64,000 bases of DNA from Cristatella mucedo (taxonomy: Eukaryota > Bryozoa > Phylactolaemata > Cristatellidae). The notes under the pieces were generated by a model, which made no database searches, was not told where the DNA came from, and was given only the letters and a program-made list of their open reading frames with translations. The translations under genes were made by a program, and so were the position numbers. The stretch's first letter is position 1; every line of letters starts with the position of its first letter. Positions 10,100-64,000 of the stretch are shown one piece after another. The DNA lies in the NCBI GenBank assembly GCA_009760855.2, contig WPIO01000006.1, positions 10,771,501 through 10,835,500 of the forward strand, in the 5' to 3' direction.

Positions 10100-11075
10100 T
10101 GATAACACAATTGATAAAGTGCCATCAGAGAACTGATAAAGTGCCATCAGAGAACTCAATCTCTTTCTAGGCGCTTTACATTTGCTGCAAAGGAAGCACG
10201 ATCAAATGGTGAATGGTAGCATGCTCAATAAACGACAAGAATAACATAGTTAGGGGTAACGTGCACAGGGTCAGCGTGCAAGTGTGGTTAGTGGGAGCAT
10301 GTGACAGTAGTGTCAGCACGCATAAGCACATAAAGGGCGTATCACCGGGACCCCTGAAAAGCTGTCATGAATACATGCGTTTTTAGTTTCCTTTAAATGT
10401 GGTCAAGTCAGTGGTTATCGTGACGGAAGTCGGGAGTGAGTTCCAGGCTTCGGGAGCACACGAACTGGAGGCACGGTCTCCAAGGGATTTGAGGTTTTCG
10501 CGAGGTATAGTTAAACAGTTATATTCCGAAAAGAGGGTGGTACGATCCTTAGACTGATGTAGCAGTAGATCTGATTGGTAGGCTGGAGCCAAAGAATGGA
10601 GGCACCTAAAAGTGAGCGACAAAACATTGAAGTCGATGCGTTTGCTGACTGGTAGCTAGTGCAGGTCAGCGAGAAGTGGTATGATGTGGTAACTGCGATG
10701 CTCACGACAGACAAGCCTAGCTGCAGAGTTTTGCACCAGCTGTAAGCACCCAATTACACAGGCCGGTAGACCAGCAAACAGCGAGTTACAGAAGTCAAGA
10801 CGGGATGCCACAAAAGCATGGACCAACTTAGATGTAGTATCTCTATCTAAACGAGCCCGAATTTTAGGAATGTTATGCAGCTGAAAGTAGGTACACCTGA
10901 CTGTGGAGCTGATGTGGTCGTCTAATGAAAGGTCACTTTAAAACACGACACCTAGATTTCGTGCAGATTCAACCGGAGATATGGTGGCAGAGCCGATTTT
11001 GAACTTTAGCCTTTCCAAGTTCTGAATCCCACTTGGTTTGCCTATAAATAGTACGTTAGTTTTTGCCGACATGTT
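10100..11075 (-). mobile_element. LINE A copy, 3' truncated ORF, decayed
   Basis: The 3' tail at the left carries a 24-bp tandem duplication (ATAAAGTGCCATCAGAGAAC unit twice at 10113-10160). The 3' UTR and about 600 bp of minus-strand ORF follow, with recognisable LTFRCLHSLAPAYQSDLL and PEAWNSLPTS motifs and many frameshifts. The right end is near AATAGTACGTTAGT at 11055. No feature is seen from 11080 to 12430 except poly-C runs at about 11752 and 12122. Confidence 0.85.
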
Positions 11076-12569
11076 ACATCAGCCAGTCCATGAAAGCCAT
11101 AGAGATTAGTAACGGTTCCTGAAATGCAACCTAAACGAATCTTGTATGTCTAGATCGCGATTATTTAGAATGCATAGCTGGACATCAAAAGGAATACAGT
11201 TAGACCGTTTCGCTTTGGACTTTGTACAAGTGAGTTGTCCGATACGGTCTCGGTGGGCTGCGTGCGTAGCTCTCCGTGGCTATCGGCCGGGTACACTGTT
11301 CGGCGTTAATGGCACGGACTTCTAATATCTAAAGTGTGGGCGCTCTTTATTGATGCCGCGCTCTTTTGCTGTCGGCATACCTGAGATTATCGAGGCAGCA
11401 CCTGCTACTCACCGTGCCGTCAGCTTCGACGCGCCAGCTCCGCTGGGATTTGTGCGGCATTTGCAAGGGCTTGCACAGTTACGAGCGAAGTGTTTGTGGT
11501 GGCCAAAGGCCGTGAAGGTGAAGGCAAAGGTGAGGAGCCACGGCTGGGCGAGCTCCTAACATTGGCAGTCGGAATTGTTGGGTAATTGCTGAACACCTTA
11601 AGCGGTCTCATTGCTTGCAACTATATTGGCGAACAGCGTACCTAAGTATGCCTGTCGATCTGGACAGTTAGAAGGAAGCATGCTCTGTTTGAGGAGCTGA
11701 GTTGCCAAGAGCTGCACCGGTTGCTCTCGGTCGCCAAAACATTAAACGTCCTCCCCCCCCCCAGAAAATGCCCTGCAAAACTTGGGTAGATGGAGGAGCG
11801 GCTCCAAACTGAACTTGAGGAGCGACTCACAAATCGCTCCTGTGCTGAACACGAATGAATTGTGGGAAGAGCTGACCCACAAGAGCTCCGCGGATAATGC
11901 TCACAGCTCCCGCAATCATTTGGCTGCTGCCTTTCCGAGGATGCATCGTTGCTCTGGGTGCATATACGCGATGTCTGAGGCAAAGGTTAGCAGCATCTTG
12001 GGAACTAAAATCCACGGAGTGACGGCAGTCCAGTGCGAGTCCAATGCTGAGAATGGTAAAAAGCAGGAGTTTCCGCCCTAGTGGCCCTAATTTATCGCCA
12101 GTAAGACTTGTTCGCCGAATGCCCCCCCCCAACTGTCGAATTGGTCTCTCCTCTCGATTGTCTGCAGTTATGATGATGCCAGCAGAAAGGCCGGCTGTGT
12201 AGAAGGGTCTCCTCCATGTGCTGTACATGGCGAATGTCATTCAGGCTAGTCGACAAGTTTGGCAACGTTAACATTTTTTTCACGATTCATACTTGGCAGC
12301 CGTGTCACCTCGACATAATATGCGAAAATCGGCTTCGCTGTCGCGAACCTGCTCAGAAAGAGAGTTCGCGCGCAACCGGAACGTGTTAAAACTCTCGAAG
12401 ATGGCGTTCAACGGAAGGCGAAGCGAGCCAGGTGATTAATATCGAATGAGCTTCGCACTTTTTCCGAACGCCCGGGAGAGCAGCCAAGCGAGACTTAGGA
12501 GAGACTCACACAGGTCGGCCGGCGGCGGTTATTCGGCTTCGAGGGCATTCGACGGGGGTGTACAGCGAG

Positions 12570-12674
12570 CAGCCAGCGGGGCGGGGGCAGCGGGGCGGGG
12601 GCAGCGGGGCGGGGGCAGCGGGGCGGGGGCAGCGGGGCGGGGGGGGGCGGCGGGGGGGGGGGGGGGGGGGGCGG

Positions 12675-12731
<57 letters not shown>

Positions 12732-12820
12732 CGGGGGGGGGGGGGGGGGGGGCAGGGGCAGCGGGGGGGGCAGCGGGGGGGGCAGCGGGGGGGCAGGGGC
12801 AGCGGGGCGGGGGGGGCAGC
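12570..12820 (+). repeat. Extreme poly-G / GGGGCAGC tract
   Basis: The core of about 190 bp is almost pure G with a few C interruptions, flanked by GGGGCAGCGGGGCGG-type units. It is strongly G-quadruplex prone on the + strand. Long Gly, Ala or Pro frames across it are low-complexity artefacts. Confidence 0.95.
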
Positions 12821-13269
12821 TTTTCGCTTGGCACTTGGCGCTGCCTTTTATTGCTGGAGGCTTCCTGACGGCGCTCCTTTGGCGGCGAGGTTTCCAGCTC
12901 TCCAAAAACAAACATCTTAAGAGAAACTAACGCTCGCGCTGAAAAGTGCGAAACTTTATAAAGTAAAGATGATAAGTTTTTTAGAGGGTCAAAAGAACCC
13001 TCTGACCAGATTGTGACGCGAGGGAGTGACGTTTTGCTGCGCAGCACCCTCAGTCGCTTCGCTTGGCGCCTCTGTCAAAAATCTTATCTACGCCCTTGAT
13101 GCCAAGGCCTGCTGGAGAGACCAAAACACGTTTCACCATCCGAGCAACTAAGCGCGTAAGGTATCGGCCTACTTAGATATGCTGTACATCAGTATGACGG
13201 TTAGACGGCCGGTTGCTGGATTTCACAGGCATACTTCGGGTCGAGTCGCGATGTATTTATTCATTCGCT

Positions 13270-13785
<516 letters not shown>

Positions 13786-14036
13786 TCGCTCGAAGCGTGC
13801 GTCGCTGCGGCACTCCTTCAGTCGGCTGTCACTTAAGTAAGAGTGCGTATGTATTGTTACAAATGGCTCAACTGGCAGCTTCCGCGTCTAGGTCGAGAAC
13901 TGTGTTTAGGCCGCAAGCACAGCTCGGCCGACGGCTCCGGTCCTAGCCGACCGACGCACGAGGAATGCCGACGAAGCCAAGAGCCTTGGAATACTTGCTA
14001 GTGACCTGCAAGTGAAGCACTGATGCACGCAGGTAA

Positions 14037-14165
14037 ATCAATAAATACTTGTCATTTTCATAGCCCCGTAAGCGAACTTAATCTCTCCATCCACGCGCTC
14101 TACACGTGCCGCTGCAGCTCCGGTAGTTAAAGGTGAGCAGCCTGCCCCTGGACCTAAACGGGGAG
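14037..14165 (-). mobile_element. SINE S1 copy (degraded)
   Basis: The S1 tail complement is present in drifted form (CATAGCCCCGTAAGCGAACT, then TAATCTCTCCATCCACGCGC). The tRNA head is barely recognisable before 14165. Confidence 0.55.
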
Positions 14166-14479
14166 GCGCCGGTATCGGCCGACGGTAGCGGAATGCGGCA
14201 GCATCGAACGGCGCCAGTTCCCTAATATAGCAAGTCCGTATCCGTAGCGTAGAGAAGTCTATGAGACCAACGCCAAGGATGGCTACAGGCGTCCGACACC
14301 AGCCATACATCGTACATCGACTCCCATGCCTTTAGCGAAACTTTGCTCTACTGCCAAGGCGCCGACTACTAAAGGCTTCGTTCGGCTTTTAAGCGGCCTT
14401 GGCCATCGATGATCGCATACTCGGTCCCTGACCGTTATAATTCAGGAACCGCTAATGAGGAACGTCAGCCATAATGGTG

Positions 14480-14805
14480 TTCATCGCAGCATTTAATGGG
14501 TCTTTGCGATTCGTCCTTTGTGTGCTTCTGCGTCCTGACGCCGTGCAAGCTACCGCTAACCACATTTTACATGTTGACCCTGTGCGTGTCACCTCAAACC
14601 ATGTTGTACTTGACGTCACTATCCGTGCAACCGGTCGTCGTTTGATCGTGCTTTCTTTTTCACTTCAAACCATGTCATGCTTGATGACATTGTGCATGCT
14701 AACACTAATCATTTGGTCGTGTTTACAATACAGCCTATGTAAAGTGCCTAGAAATGGAATCAGTTCTCTGATGGGCACTATGCAAATGTATTGTTATTAT
14801 TATAA
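14480..14805 (+). mobile_element. LINE A 3' end
   Basis: It has an AGCATTTAATGGGTC start, the family A 3' UTR, the tail hairpin (GTAAAGTGCCTAGAAATGGA) and an (ATT)n-like end. It contains one extra internal duplication of the ATGTTGTACTTGA-type segment (about 14600-14690). Confidence 0.75.
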
Positions 14806-14869
14806 TTATCTGGCTGATTTAGCACAGCACAGTTTCTCTACGAATCCCTAAAGTAAAGCTAAGTGTAAA

Positions 14870-15010
14870 GGATGGCTGATTCAACTGGCCTCGTTTATAT
14901 AGTGGCAAAAGAGTCGCTAAGAGCTAGAGCTACCGGTCGCCCGCCGTAGGGGTCACAGCCCGCTGCCTCGGTCGTGAAGTGAGAGGGCCTTACCCATCTC
15001 GCGTGGACGT
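14870..15010 (-). mobile_element. SINE S2 copy (degraded)
   Basis: The left end GCTGATTCAACTGGCCTCGT plus TTATATAGTGGCAAAAGAG matches the S2 tail complement. A drifted head with GTCGTGAAGTGAGAGGGCC follows. Confidence 0.55.
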
Positions 15011-15202
15011 CCCCCCAAACGTAATCGGAGGCGCAGCTACAGCATCCTACCGCTGGCTGCTCTGGCTCAGCTGGGGAGCCGGCTGCAGCGGACGTGGAAC
15101 CGGCGAGACTCAGCAGGCGAGCGGCCGAGGGGCTCGCTGACCTCAGCGATGTGCGCCTCCATAATGGCTGCTCTTAGGAGACACGGGTCGCCGAGGGGCT
15201 CG

Positions 15203-15258
15203 TTCCGAGCCTCCGTGCTCCGAGCCTCCGTGCTCCGAGCCTCCGTGCTCCGAGCCTC
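15203..15258 (+). repeat. 15-bp tandem repeat, about 3.5 units
   Basis: The unit GAGCCTCCGTGCTCC is repeated head to tail inside GC-rich DNA about 1.7 kb upstream of the agrin start codon. Confidence 0.9.
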
Positions 15259-15509
15259 GCACTTCATTGAGAGCCTCACTCTAGTCGAGGCGCTAGCCGC
15301 CGCCCGGCGGCGTCGGACTCCCACAGACACTGACCTCGCCCATTCACTTCTTCATTTCCCCATTCCCGGGCGCAGTAGGATCAGCACCTCGACATCCGTA
15401 GCTGTACGAAAATCCGGCTCCTCCACATCCGCCGATACTATTACACTTTACGCTTGACGTCCGTTGTTCTACGGGCAAAACTATGCTCGTAGAGATGCCG
15501 CTATACAAA

Positions 15510-15990
15510 GCAAAGTTCTTTCGCCGACCCAAAAAGCCCGCCACGCCTTGGCTCCTTTGTACCTAGCTGAACTGTTGCACCAGTTTCAGCCTCCTCGTAC
15601 CCTCAGGTCCTATATGGGCAATAAATTAGCTGTTCCATTCCTCCGCTTAAAGACCGTCGGTGACAAAAGCTTTAGCTCTGCAGGTCCTAATCTGTGGAAC
15701 TCGCTTTCGTAATTCTTACTCAACGACAGCTACTCTTCTGCTGCCGACTATGGCTCATCCTTTTCAGCTGTCTTAAGCTGCTACTTCCATGCTACTCACT
15801 ATTTCATATGCTCTCCTGACTCTGCTGTGCTTCCCACTTTCTCTTTGCTGCGCGAGACGAAGTCTGTTGGCTACCGAATGCGTACCGAAAGCCGCTTAGG
15901 CTGTGAGTGTGCTAAACAAAACTCTCCTGCGTAACACCGACATAGTCTTTGTGGCTTTGTGGAGTTACAGGCGGATATGTATTACACTGT
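15510..15990 (+). mobile_element. LINE B fragment (CR1-like), 3' end
   Basis: The frame at 15464-15712 reads ARHALAPLYLAELLHQF, LKTVGDKSF and PNLWNSLS. This is the same C-terminal region as in family A but a clearly different family. A distinctive 3' part follows (CGAAGTCTGTTGGCTACCG, then AACTCTCCTGCGTAACACC). A stop ends the frame after WNSLS. Other B copies are at 26.8, 29.1, 37.6 and 63.6 kb. Confidence 0.75.
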
Positions 15991-16933
15991 TCGCTCCGCA
16001 GTGCCCGGCGTGCACGGATCACAGCTGCGAAGTTTGGGCGTCGCTTCCAGCTAGAGATCGCCTTTGGGGAGACTCGGGCGGCCGGCCCGAGTGCGCCTCG
16101 AGCGCGTTGACGATCGAGCGCAAAGCGAGCGAACCGCCGCCTGTCGAACTCTCGCGGCAGGCGAAGCTCGAGCGAGCCCGAAGAGCGCCCGCCCGCCCCG
16201 ACGCAGAGGAGGTGGTTGTTGCTTCGCCCTCAGGTGGCGCTGGCTGCCTCGCGTGGCGAACACTACGCCAGACGACGGTGGCTTCGGCGGCCGGCGCTCC
16301 GATGCCTCGTTCCGCATGCGTTTCGCCATCGCTCGTCCGCGTTCTCCCGAAATCTCCGCCGGAGCTGACAAGGTGAGCGGTGGCGACCCGCTGCGCTAGA
16401 CGCATCGAGGGCCGCCCCTGGCGACGGATTGGCTACATGTGTGATTTATCTGTTCGTCCGGAGAGACAGCGCTAAACCCGTCCGTCCGTCTGTCAGTCGA
16501 TGCAGTTGGCCAAAATTCGCGGTTTCATAGCGTAACCGGCATTCCCCTCTTGCTACGCGACGCCGAGCGGCGGTTGTGCCTCCGAGCCCGCTACGGTTCT
16601 AACGAAGGCGTCCTGTAACCGCAAGGTAAGAGTCGGAGAAGAATCCGGCGGATCGGTGTCGGGACAGGCGAATTTCGACGAGCTCCGTGCAGCCAGCTCG
16701 CGCAGCGCCACAGCCGCGTGAACCGGGCGGAGGGGGAGGGCTCGCGACCGTTTCCGGTCAGCTGGGCGGGGCGTGCGAGCCGCCAGCGGTGCGGGAGCCG
16801 GCCGCGCGGCACGCGCCTGTTGGATGCGGTTCACTGTTCGCGGCTGGGTGCCGGGCGGCTAATGGGCGGCTCGCTTGCTCCGCTCGCCCAGCGACGACTG
16901 CTGCAGTAGCTCGAACGTGCTTCCCGTCGCAGG
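15990..16933 (+). promoter_or_regulatory. CpG-rich island, probable agrin promoter and 5' UTR
   Basis: GC and CpG density rises sharply here and stays high to about 17750, unlike the flanks. GC boxes such as GGGCGGGGC (about 16765) lie in the last 200 bp before the ATG. No TATA box is evident, which fits a CpG-island promoter. Both strands carry long frames (for example 16019-16405 minus) because stop codons are rare in GC-rich DNA. I see no domain in them and do not call genes. The transcription start cannot be placed from sequence. Confidence 0.55.
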
Positions 16934-60021
<43,088 letters not shown>

Positions 60022-62721
60022 GTAATCGATCCGCTGCCGTCTGGGAACCTGTGACAGCAAGCATCTGATTGGGTAGTTTTTGCCACATTAGTTGAGCACA
60101 CCCTTAATGGTGCACTGGAGAATGGGGAGCTCAGCTGTACAGGGCACCCGACGGCTAGCGACAGACAGCAGCTAAAGACAGACAGACAGGCAGCTGTACG
60201 ATCGTAGGAAGCCAGCAGAGGACTGCAGCTTGCTGACAGGAAATCAGATGCTGCAGCAGCAGTTTCATAAGCAATCTTATGGAGCGCCATGCTTACCGCG
60301 CATGCGTTTGAGGTTCGGTCATGCTGGTCCGACTTGCGACCTGTTTGAGGCAACATCCGTTCAATTCAGGCCCGATGCTAAGCGACCAGGCGTTCTATGA
60401 TGACAATGGTAAATGGCCGTCGATGCTGGAGGCCTGCTGTTGTGGGTGTGCTCGATCCCTGTGGTGACTGGCCACTGTCTATTGTGCTTTGCATCTACCT
60501 GGGTGCTTCACACAGGAGGCACTACTTTGGTGATTGGTTGCTGCATTTGCACGGCTTACGGTTCCACTGTGCCGGTTTCCAGAGTCAGGTGATGTGTGTA
60601 GGTTGAATGGGCAGTGAAATCAATTGGCTATCCCTAACCGCATGCCATTTAAATGTTTTTGGAAAAATGTCGTATTCCAGAATCAACGTGTGCCCCCCCC
60701 CCGGTTTAAACACGTGCAGCATCATGCTACATTAGAAGTTTAGAGAGCTAGTTTGCCAAAACCTACTCCAGCTGCTGGAAACAAAGTCATAGGTCAAGGG
60801 GGTAGGCTGGAGTGGAGCCCTCTAGGATGGAGCCACAACTTATTATACTGCAAAGGGTTCTGTTTAAGCATCCTTGTTGACAACGGTCACAGTAGGTTCT
60901 AAACCACGATTGGTTTCGAGGTTGTAGTGGCACATCTCTCCAGGCTTTTGGCAATGTGCTGCTGTACGGTTAATAATAATAATAATGCACTTGATAAAGT
61001 GGTTCACTGGGGAGTTCAGATCCAGGCTGAGCCTCAGAGAGGGTCGTCTCAACGTCATCACGTGGCCGATGGCAACAGTGATAGATTGCTGTTGTCACTA
61101 GCTGCAAAGGCTACCAGCAGCGGCACTTTGCTGATCTACCTGCAGCCGACTTTTGTGCATAGCACTACAATGCCAGCAGGGGACATCGGAGATGTTCTCA
61201 GAAGGAAAGAAAGTAGAATTAGGCCTGTCGGTCGCAGGAGCTAAAACCGTGGCCCTGTGTTGCCTGGCGGTCGATCGATCGTCTTTCTTGTGCGATTAAA
61301 AGCAGCCCCGGGGTGCAAGCAGCTCCGACTTGAATGCCGAAGGCTGATTCCAGAGACACAGTCGCTTCTCCTGTCGATCGAGCTCCTCGTGAGCGATATC
61401 GTCCCGTTAGGAAGAATGTACGACTCTTTGTCTTCCTCTTGCTGCTGCTGCTGCTGCTGCTCTTCCTGCTGCTACTCCTCTCCATCTCCACCTTTTTCTC
61501 CTCCTCCTCTTTTCCCTCCTCCTGCTCTTTCTCCTGCTCCATCTTCTTCTTAAACTGCCTCTTTCTCCCCCACCTCTTTCCCTCCTTATCCTCCTCCTCC
61601 TCCTGTTTCGTCCTAAGCAGTGCCATACACCCGAACATCATTTAGGTCAACCAGGTATTAGCAGCTGACTCGTTGGAATTTAGGACTAGGCTCCTGGAAA
61701 ACGTTCTGTGATTGGCTCCACAACATGCCTACCCAAGGGTCGCTCTGGGTGAGCCACTAGGGCCTGAGCATGTGGTTTCTATGAGCATGGCTTTACTTCT
61801 TCATGACGACAAGACACGGTCGTTCGGTTCAGTGCTGTGATATCCTTCTGAAGTGCTATTCAAGTACTGTATTAGTCCGACCGACGGTTCAGCCACATTT
61901 GTAAATTCTTTTTACAAGAGCATTCATTCAGCAAGCAAACTATGCGGAGGTTTTTTTTAAAGTAATATTTGCTTCCTCTTAGTTTGCCTTCGCTTTGCTG
62001 TTAGCTGTGCAGCAGCTGTATCTAGTGAATCGCGCAGCACCTGCTACGTCTGACCGGGTACGAGCAGGGCTAGCAGTGGAAGCCTGCTCCACTGCAGCTC
62101 TGCTGCTCCACTGCAGCGCTGCTGCTCCACTTTGGCGCTGCGCACAAGGATGCTAGGTCCAGGGGACTGCCGAGAGAGCAATGGTGGCGTTGAGGCTGGC
62201 TGCTTGCATATGCCACTCATCTGCGTCGATGTCCGACTCACCCTCCCTCCTGGGTCTCAGCCCTCAGGGGTTTGGCGCTCTCCTGCACTTTACTACCTGC
62301 GGGTCGCGGGCTCGAGCCCCTGCAGCAGCAGCAGCAGCAGCCAGCCAACCTTTTGTTGCACTCTGCAAGTGGAGCGATCGGATAGCTGCCAAGGCTCGTC
62401 AACCGCTAGATACTCGAGACTGATGAATCGGTCGATACTTATATTTTTGTGCTTTTTTTAACGCCGAGTCCTAAAATACTACTAACACGGCTTTTTCATT
62501 AGCTGCTTCGATGTATCGCATGCTTATGCTGCAGCGGCAGCGGAGGCGGCAGTGGGGGTGTGGCACACTCCGTCGGTCGCTTTGCCCATGTCTGCCTTTG
62601 CTGATGCACAGCGCAGTGGCATTCGCCTGGAGACAGGAGCTCCTTGCAGGCGGCACACTTCCTGGCTGAGCCAGCGCCAGCTGGCACGTCTCGGGCGGCC
62701 AGCAGCGCTGGCTCTGCTCAG
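60022..62721. other. Intron after Kazal 8, unannotated
   Basis: Contains a 30-bp LINE A tail remnant (AATAATAATAATGCACTTGA at 60970), a CTG/CTCC-rich pyrimidine block at 61437-61615, a poly-C run at about 60692, and an 18-bp tandem (GCTGCTCCACTGCAGC type, 3 units) at 62086-62140. No confident exon. Confidence 0.5.
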
Positions 62722-62892
62722 TGCTAGTTGCCCGCAGCGCCGACGTGCAGCCGTCACGCCCACGCTTTGCAGACATGGCCGTGACATCGAGCCGGCTTCC
62801 TGCGGAGGGCACCGCATCTCGCCCAACGAAAGCAGCTGCGGCGGCGGCCGTCAGCACGTCGGCCGCAGCGGCTGCCACAGCTGCGACCACGG
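62722..62892 (+). CDS. AGRN: Possible agrin linker exon (Ser/Thr/Ala-rich)
   Basis: Acceptor CTGGCTCTGCTCAG|TG and donor CCACGG|GTATGC give a phase 1-1 exon of 171 nt, open throughout. It encodes VARSADVQPSRPRF, AVTSSRLPAEGTASRP and an Ala/Ser/Thr run ending TSAAAAATAATT. Vertebrate agrin has a Ser/Thr-rich linker between its last Kazal and the SEA domain, which fits the position and phase. GC-rich DNA yields such frames by chance, and the donor is only moderate, so this is tentative. Confidence 0.35.
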
Positions 62893-63636
62893 GTATGCAG
62901 CATGCCGAAAATATTCTCGACATGCCCATGGCGGGCGATATATCGCAGCGGTCGACCGGCACTTTGCATGCTGCGGTCAAGCTGCGGTCAGCTCACTCCG
63001 GGCACTTTGCATGGTTCCCGCTCTTCTGTTTTGCGAGCCGGCATTTTCCTCATAGAAAGCAGACAGCCTAGCCTAGCCTAACCTTGTGCGTAGCTGTGCT
63101 GAGGCCCTGCACTGCGGACCATTGTCATGTAGTGGTTCGCCGAGCCGGCACAAGCTGGGGCCACACCTAATTGACGGCCTTGACTTAATTGACGGCCTTG
63201 CCTGAGATCAGCCGTGAGTGTGGTGGGCACCAGAGGATGCTGTGCCTGTCAGCACCGGCATCGTGGCTGGCTGCGTTCTCATTTATACATCACAGCTTGA
63301 GCATAGCCTCCCCCCCCCCAGGACTGGGGCAAGACCAAGAAAATCTAGGGATAAAGCATGTGCTGGCAATGCACAAGTCTTCACGGTTTGCAGAATAAGA
63401 GATGGTGTGCAAGTATAAGGCGTGAATCTGCCCTGAAATAAGCTGTCAATGTACATGTCGTTTAGCAGGTTGGCCGGATCCTTTATGATTGCGAGTTTTT
63501 CTTCAGCTTACGCAGTACTTCATACTACGATGAAACATCCACCAAAATAAGCACAACATAATTTAGTTACCTAAAACAAAAAAAAGATTCGAATCACACT
63601 GTATCTATCTCATGTAATCTGTCTGTCCAAAGTAAG

Positions 63637-63754
63637 TCCACAAAGCCACAAGGACTATGTAAATGTAACCCTGGAGAGTTTTTTTGTAGTGCAGTCAAAG
63701 CCTAAGCAGCTTTCGGTATGCATACGGTACCAAGCAGACTTCATCTCGTGCAAT

Positions 63755-63841
<87 letters not shown>

Positions 63842-64000
63842 GAGAGTGAGAAGCATTGCTGAGTCAAGAAGGCAGTTGAGGTAATGAGTAGCACGGAAGT
63901 AGCAGCTCAAGATGGCAGGAACAGATGTGCCACAGTCAACAGCAGGAGAGCTGTTGCTCGATAAGAGTTGTGGAAATGAGTTCCACAGTCTAGGACATGC
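63637..64000 (-). mobile_element. LINE B 3' fragment interrupted by (GA)n
   Basis: The complement of the B 3' part (AGCCTAAGCAGCTTTCGGTA) is at 63699. It continues after a (GA)n tract (63765-63840) with GTCAAGAAGGCAGTTGAGGT and TGGAAATGAGTTCCACAGTC to the window edge. The GA run replaces the CAACAAAGAGAA segment of other B copies. Confidence 0.75.

Noticed and set aside
12400-12432. Possible tiny first exon ATGGCGTTCAACGG.. with CCAG|GTGATT
   Set aside because: Only about 11 codons, a weak donor and no matching downstream exon seen.
12446-13047. Gly-, Ala- and Pro-rich frames on both strands (up to 172 aa)
   Set aside because: They follow from the poly-G tract. Overlapping frames on both strands have equal length and no domain.
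16019-16405. Overlapping 100-157 aa frames on both strands upstream of exon 1
   Set aside because: Stop codons are rare in CpG-rich DNA. There is no domain, and all strands and frames are equally open.

Overview
This is eukaryotic (animal) genomic DNA. It carries an intron-rich gene with consensus splice sites, several families of non-LTR retrotransposons and tRNA-derived SINEs, long microsatellites and many short poly-G/poly-C runs. The one protein-coding gene I can support is agrin, on the + strand. I assembled 17 exons from 16934 to 60021. Reading phase is conserved across every junction (2956 nt, about 985 codons, no stop). The 3' half of the gene (SEA, EGF and LamG regions) lies beyond the right edge of the window. 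The species cannot be named from sequence. The protein looks like agrin from a non-model metazoan, possibly an invertebrate: it has an agrin NtA domain and Kazal/laminin-EGF order as in vertebrates, but one Kazal fewer before the laminin-EGF pair and an extra lustrin-type cysteine-rich exon.

Layout. 1-15.99 kb is 5' flanking DNA made largely of degraded retroelements: LINE family A (L2/CR1-like), a second CR1-like family B, and SINE families S1 and S2, plus a poly-G tract (12.6-12.8 kb) and a 0.5-kb CT tract (13.3-13.8 kb). 15.99-17.75 kb is a CpG-rich island holding the likely main promoter and exon 1 (signal peptide plus NtA). 17.4-33.9 kb is intron 1, full of CT-rich sequence, SINEs, tandem repeats and perfect hairpins. 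Just upstream of the first Kazal exon, at 33673-33760, is a short open exon encoding a hydrophobic N-terminus. It splices in phase to the same acceptor, so it is a candidate second first exon comparable with the transmembrane agrin isoform of vertebrates. 33.9-60.0 kb holds eight Kazal (follistatin-like) modules, an acidic SG-rich likely heparan-sulphate attachment segment, a lustrin-like exon, a short GCC-type exon and two laminin-EGF modules. 60-64 kb is intron with a possible Ser/Thr/Ala-rich linker exon at 62722-62892.

How it works together. Agrin is a secreted basement-membrane heparan-sulphate proteoglycan. NtA binds laminin in vertebrates, the Kazal and laminin-EGF rods are spacers, and the C-terminal LamG domains (outside this window) bind dystroglycan and the LRP4/MuSK system. 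The two candidate first exons would give laminin-binding and membrane-anchored forms. Around the gene, family A LINEs look recently active: two copies differ at five of 254 residues and share one frameshift. SINE S1 carries a family-A-like 3' tail and was probably mobilised by it. No RNA gene, CRISPR array or prokaryotic-type system was found.
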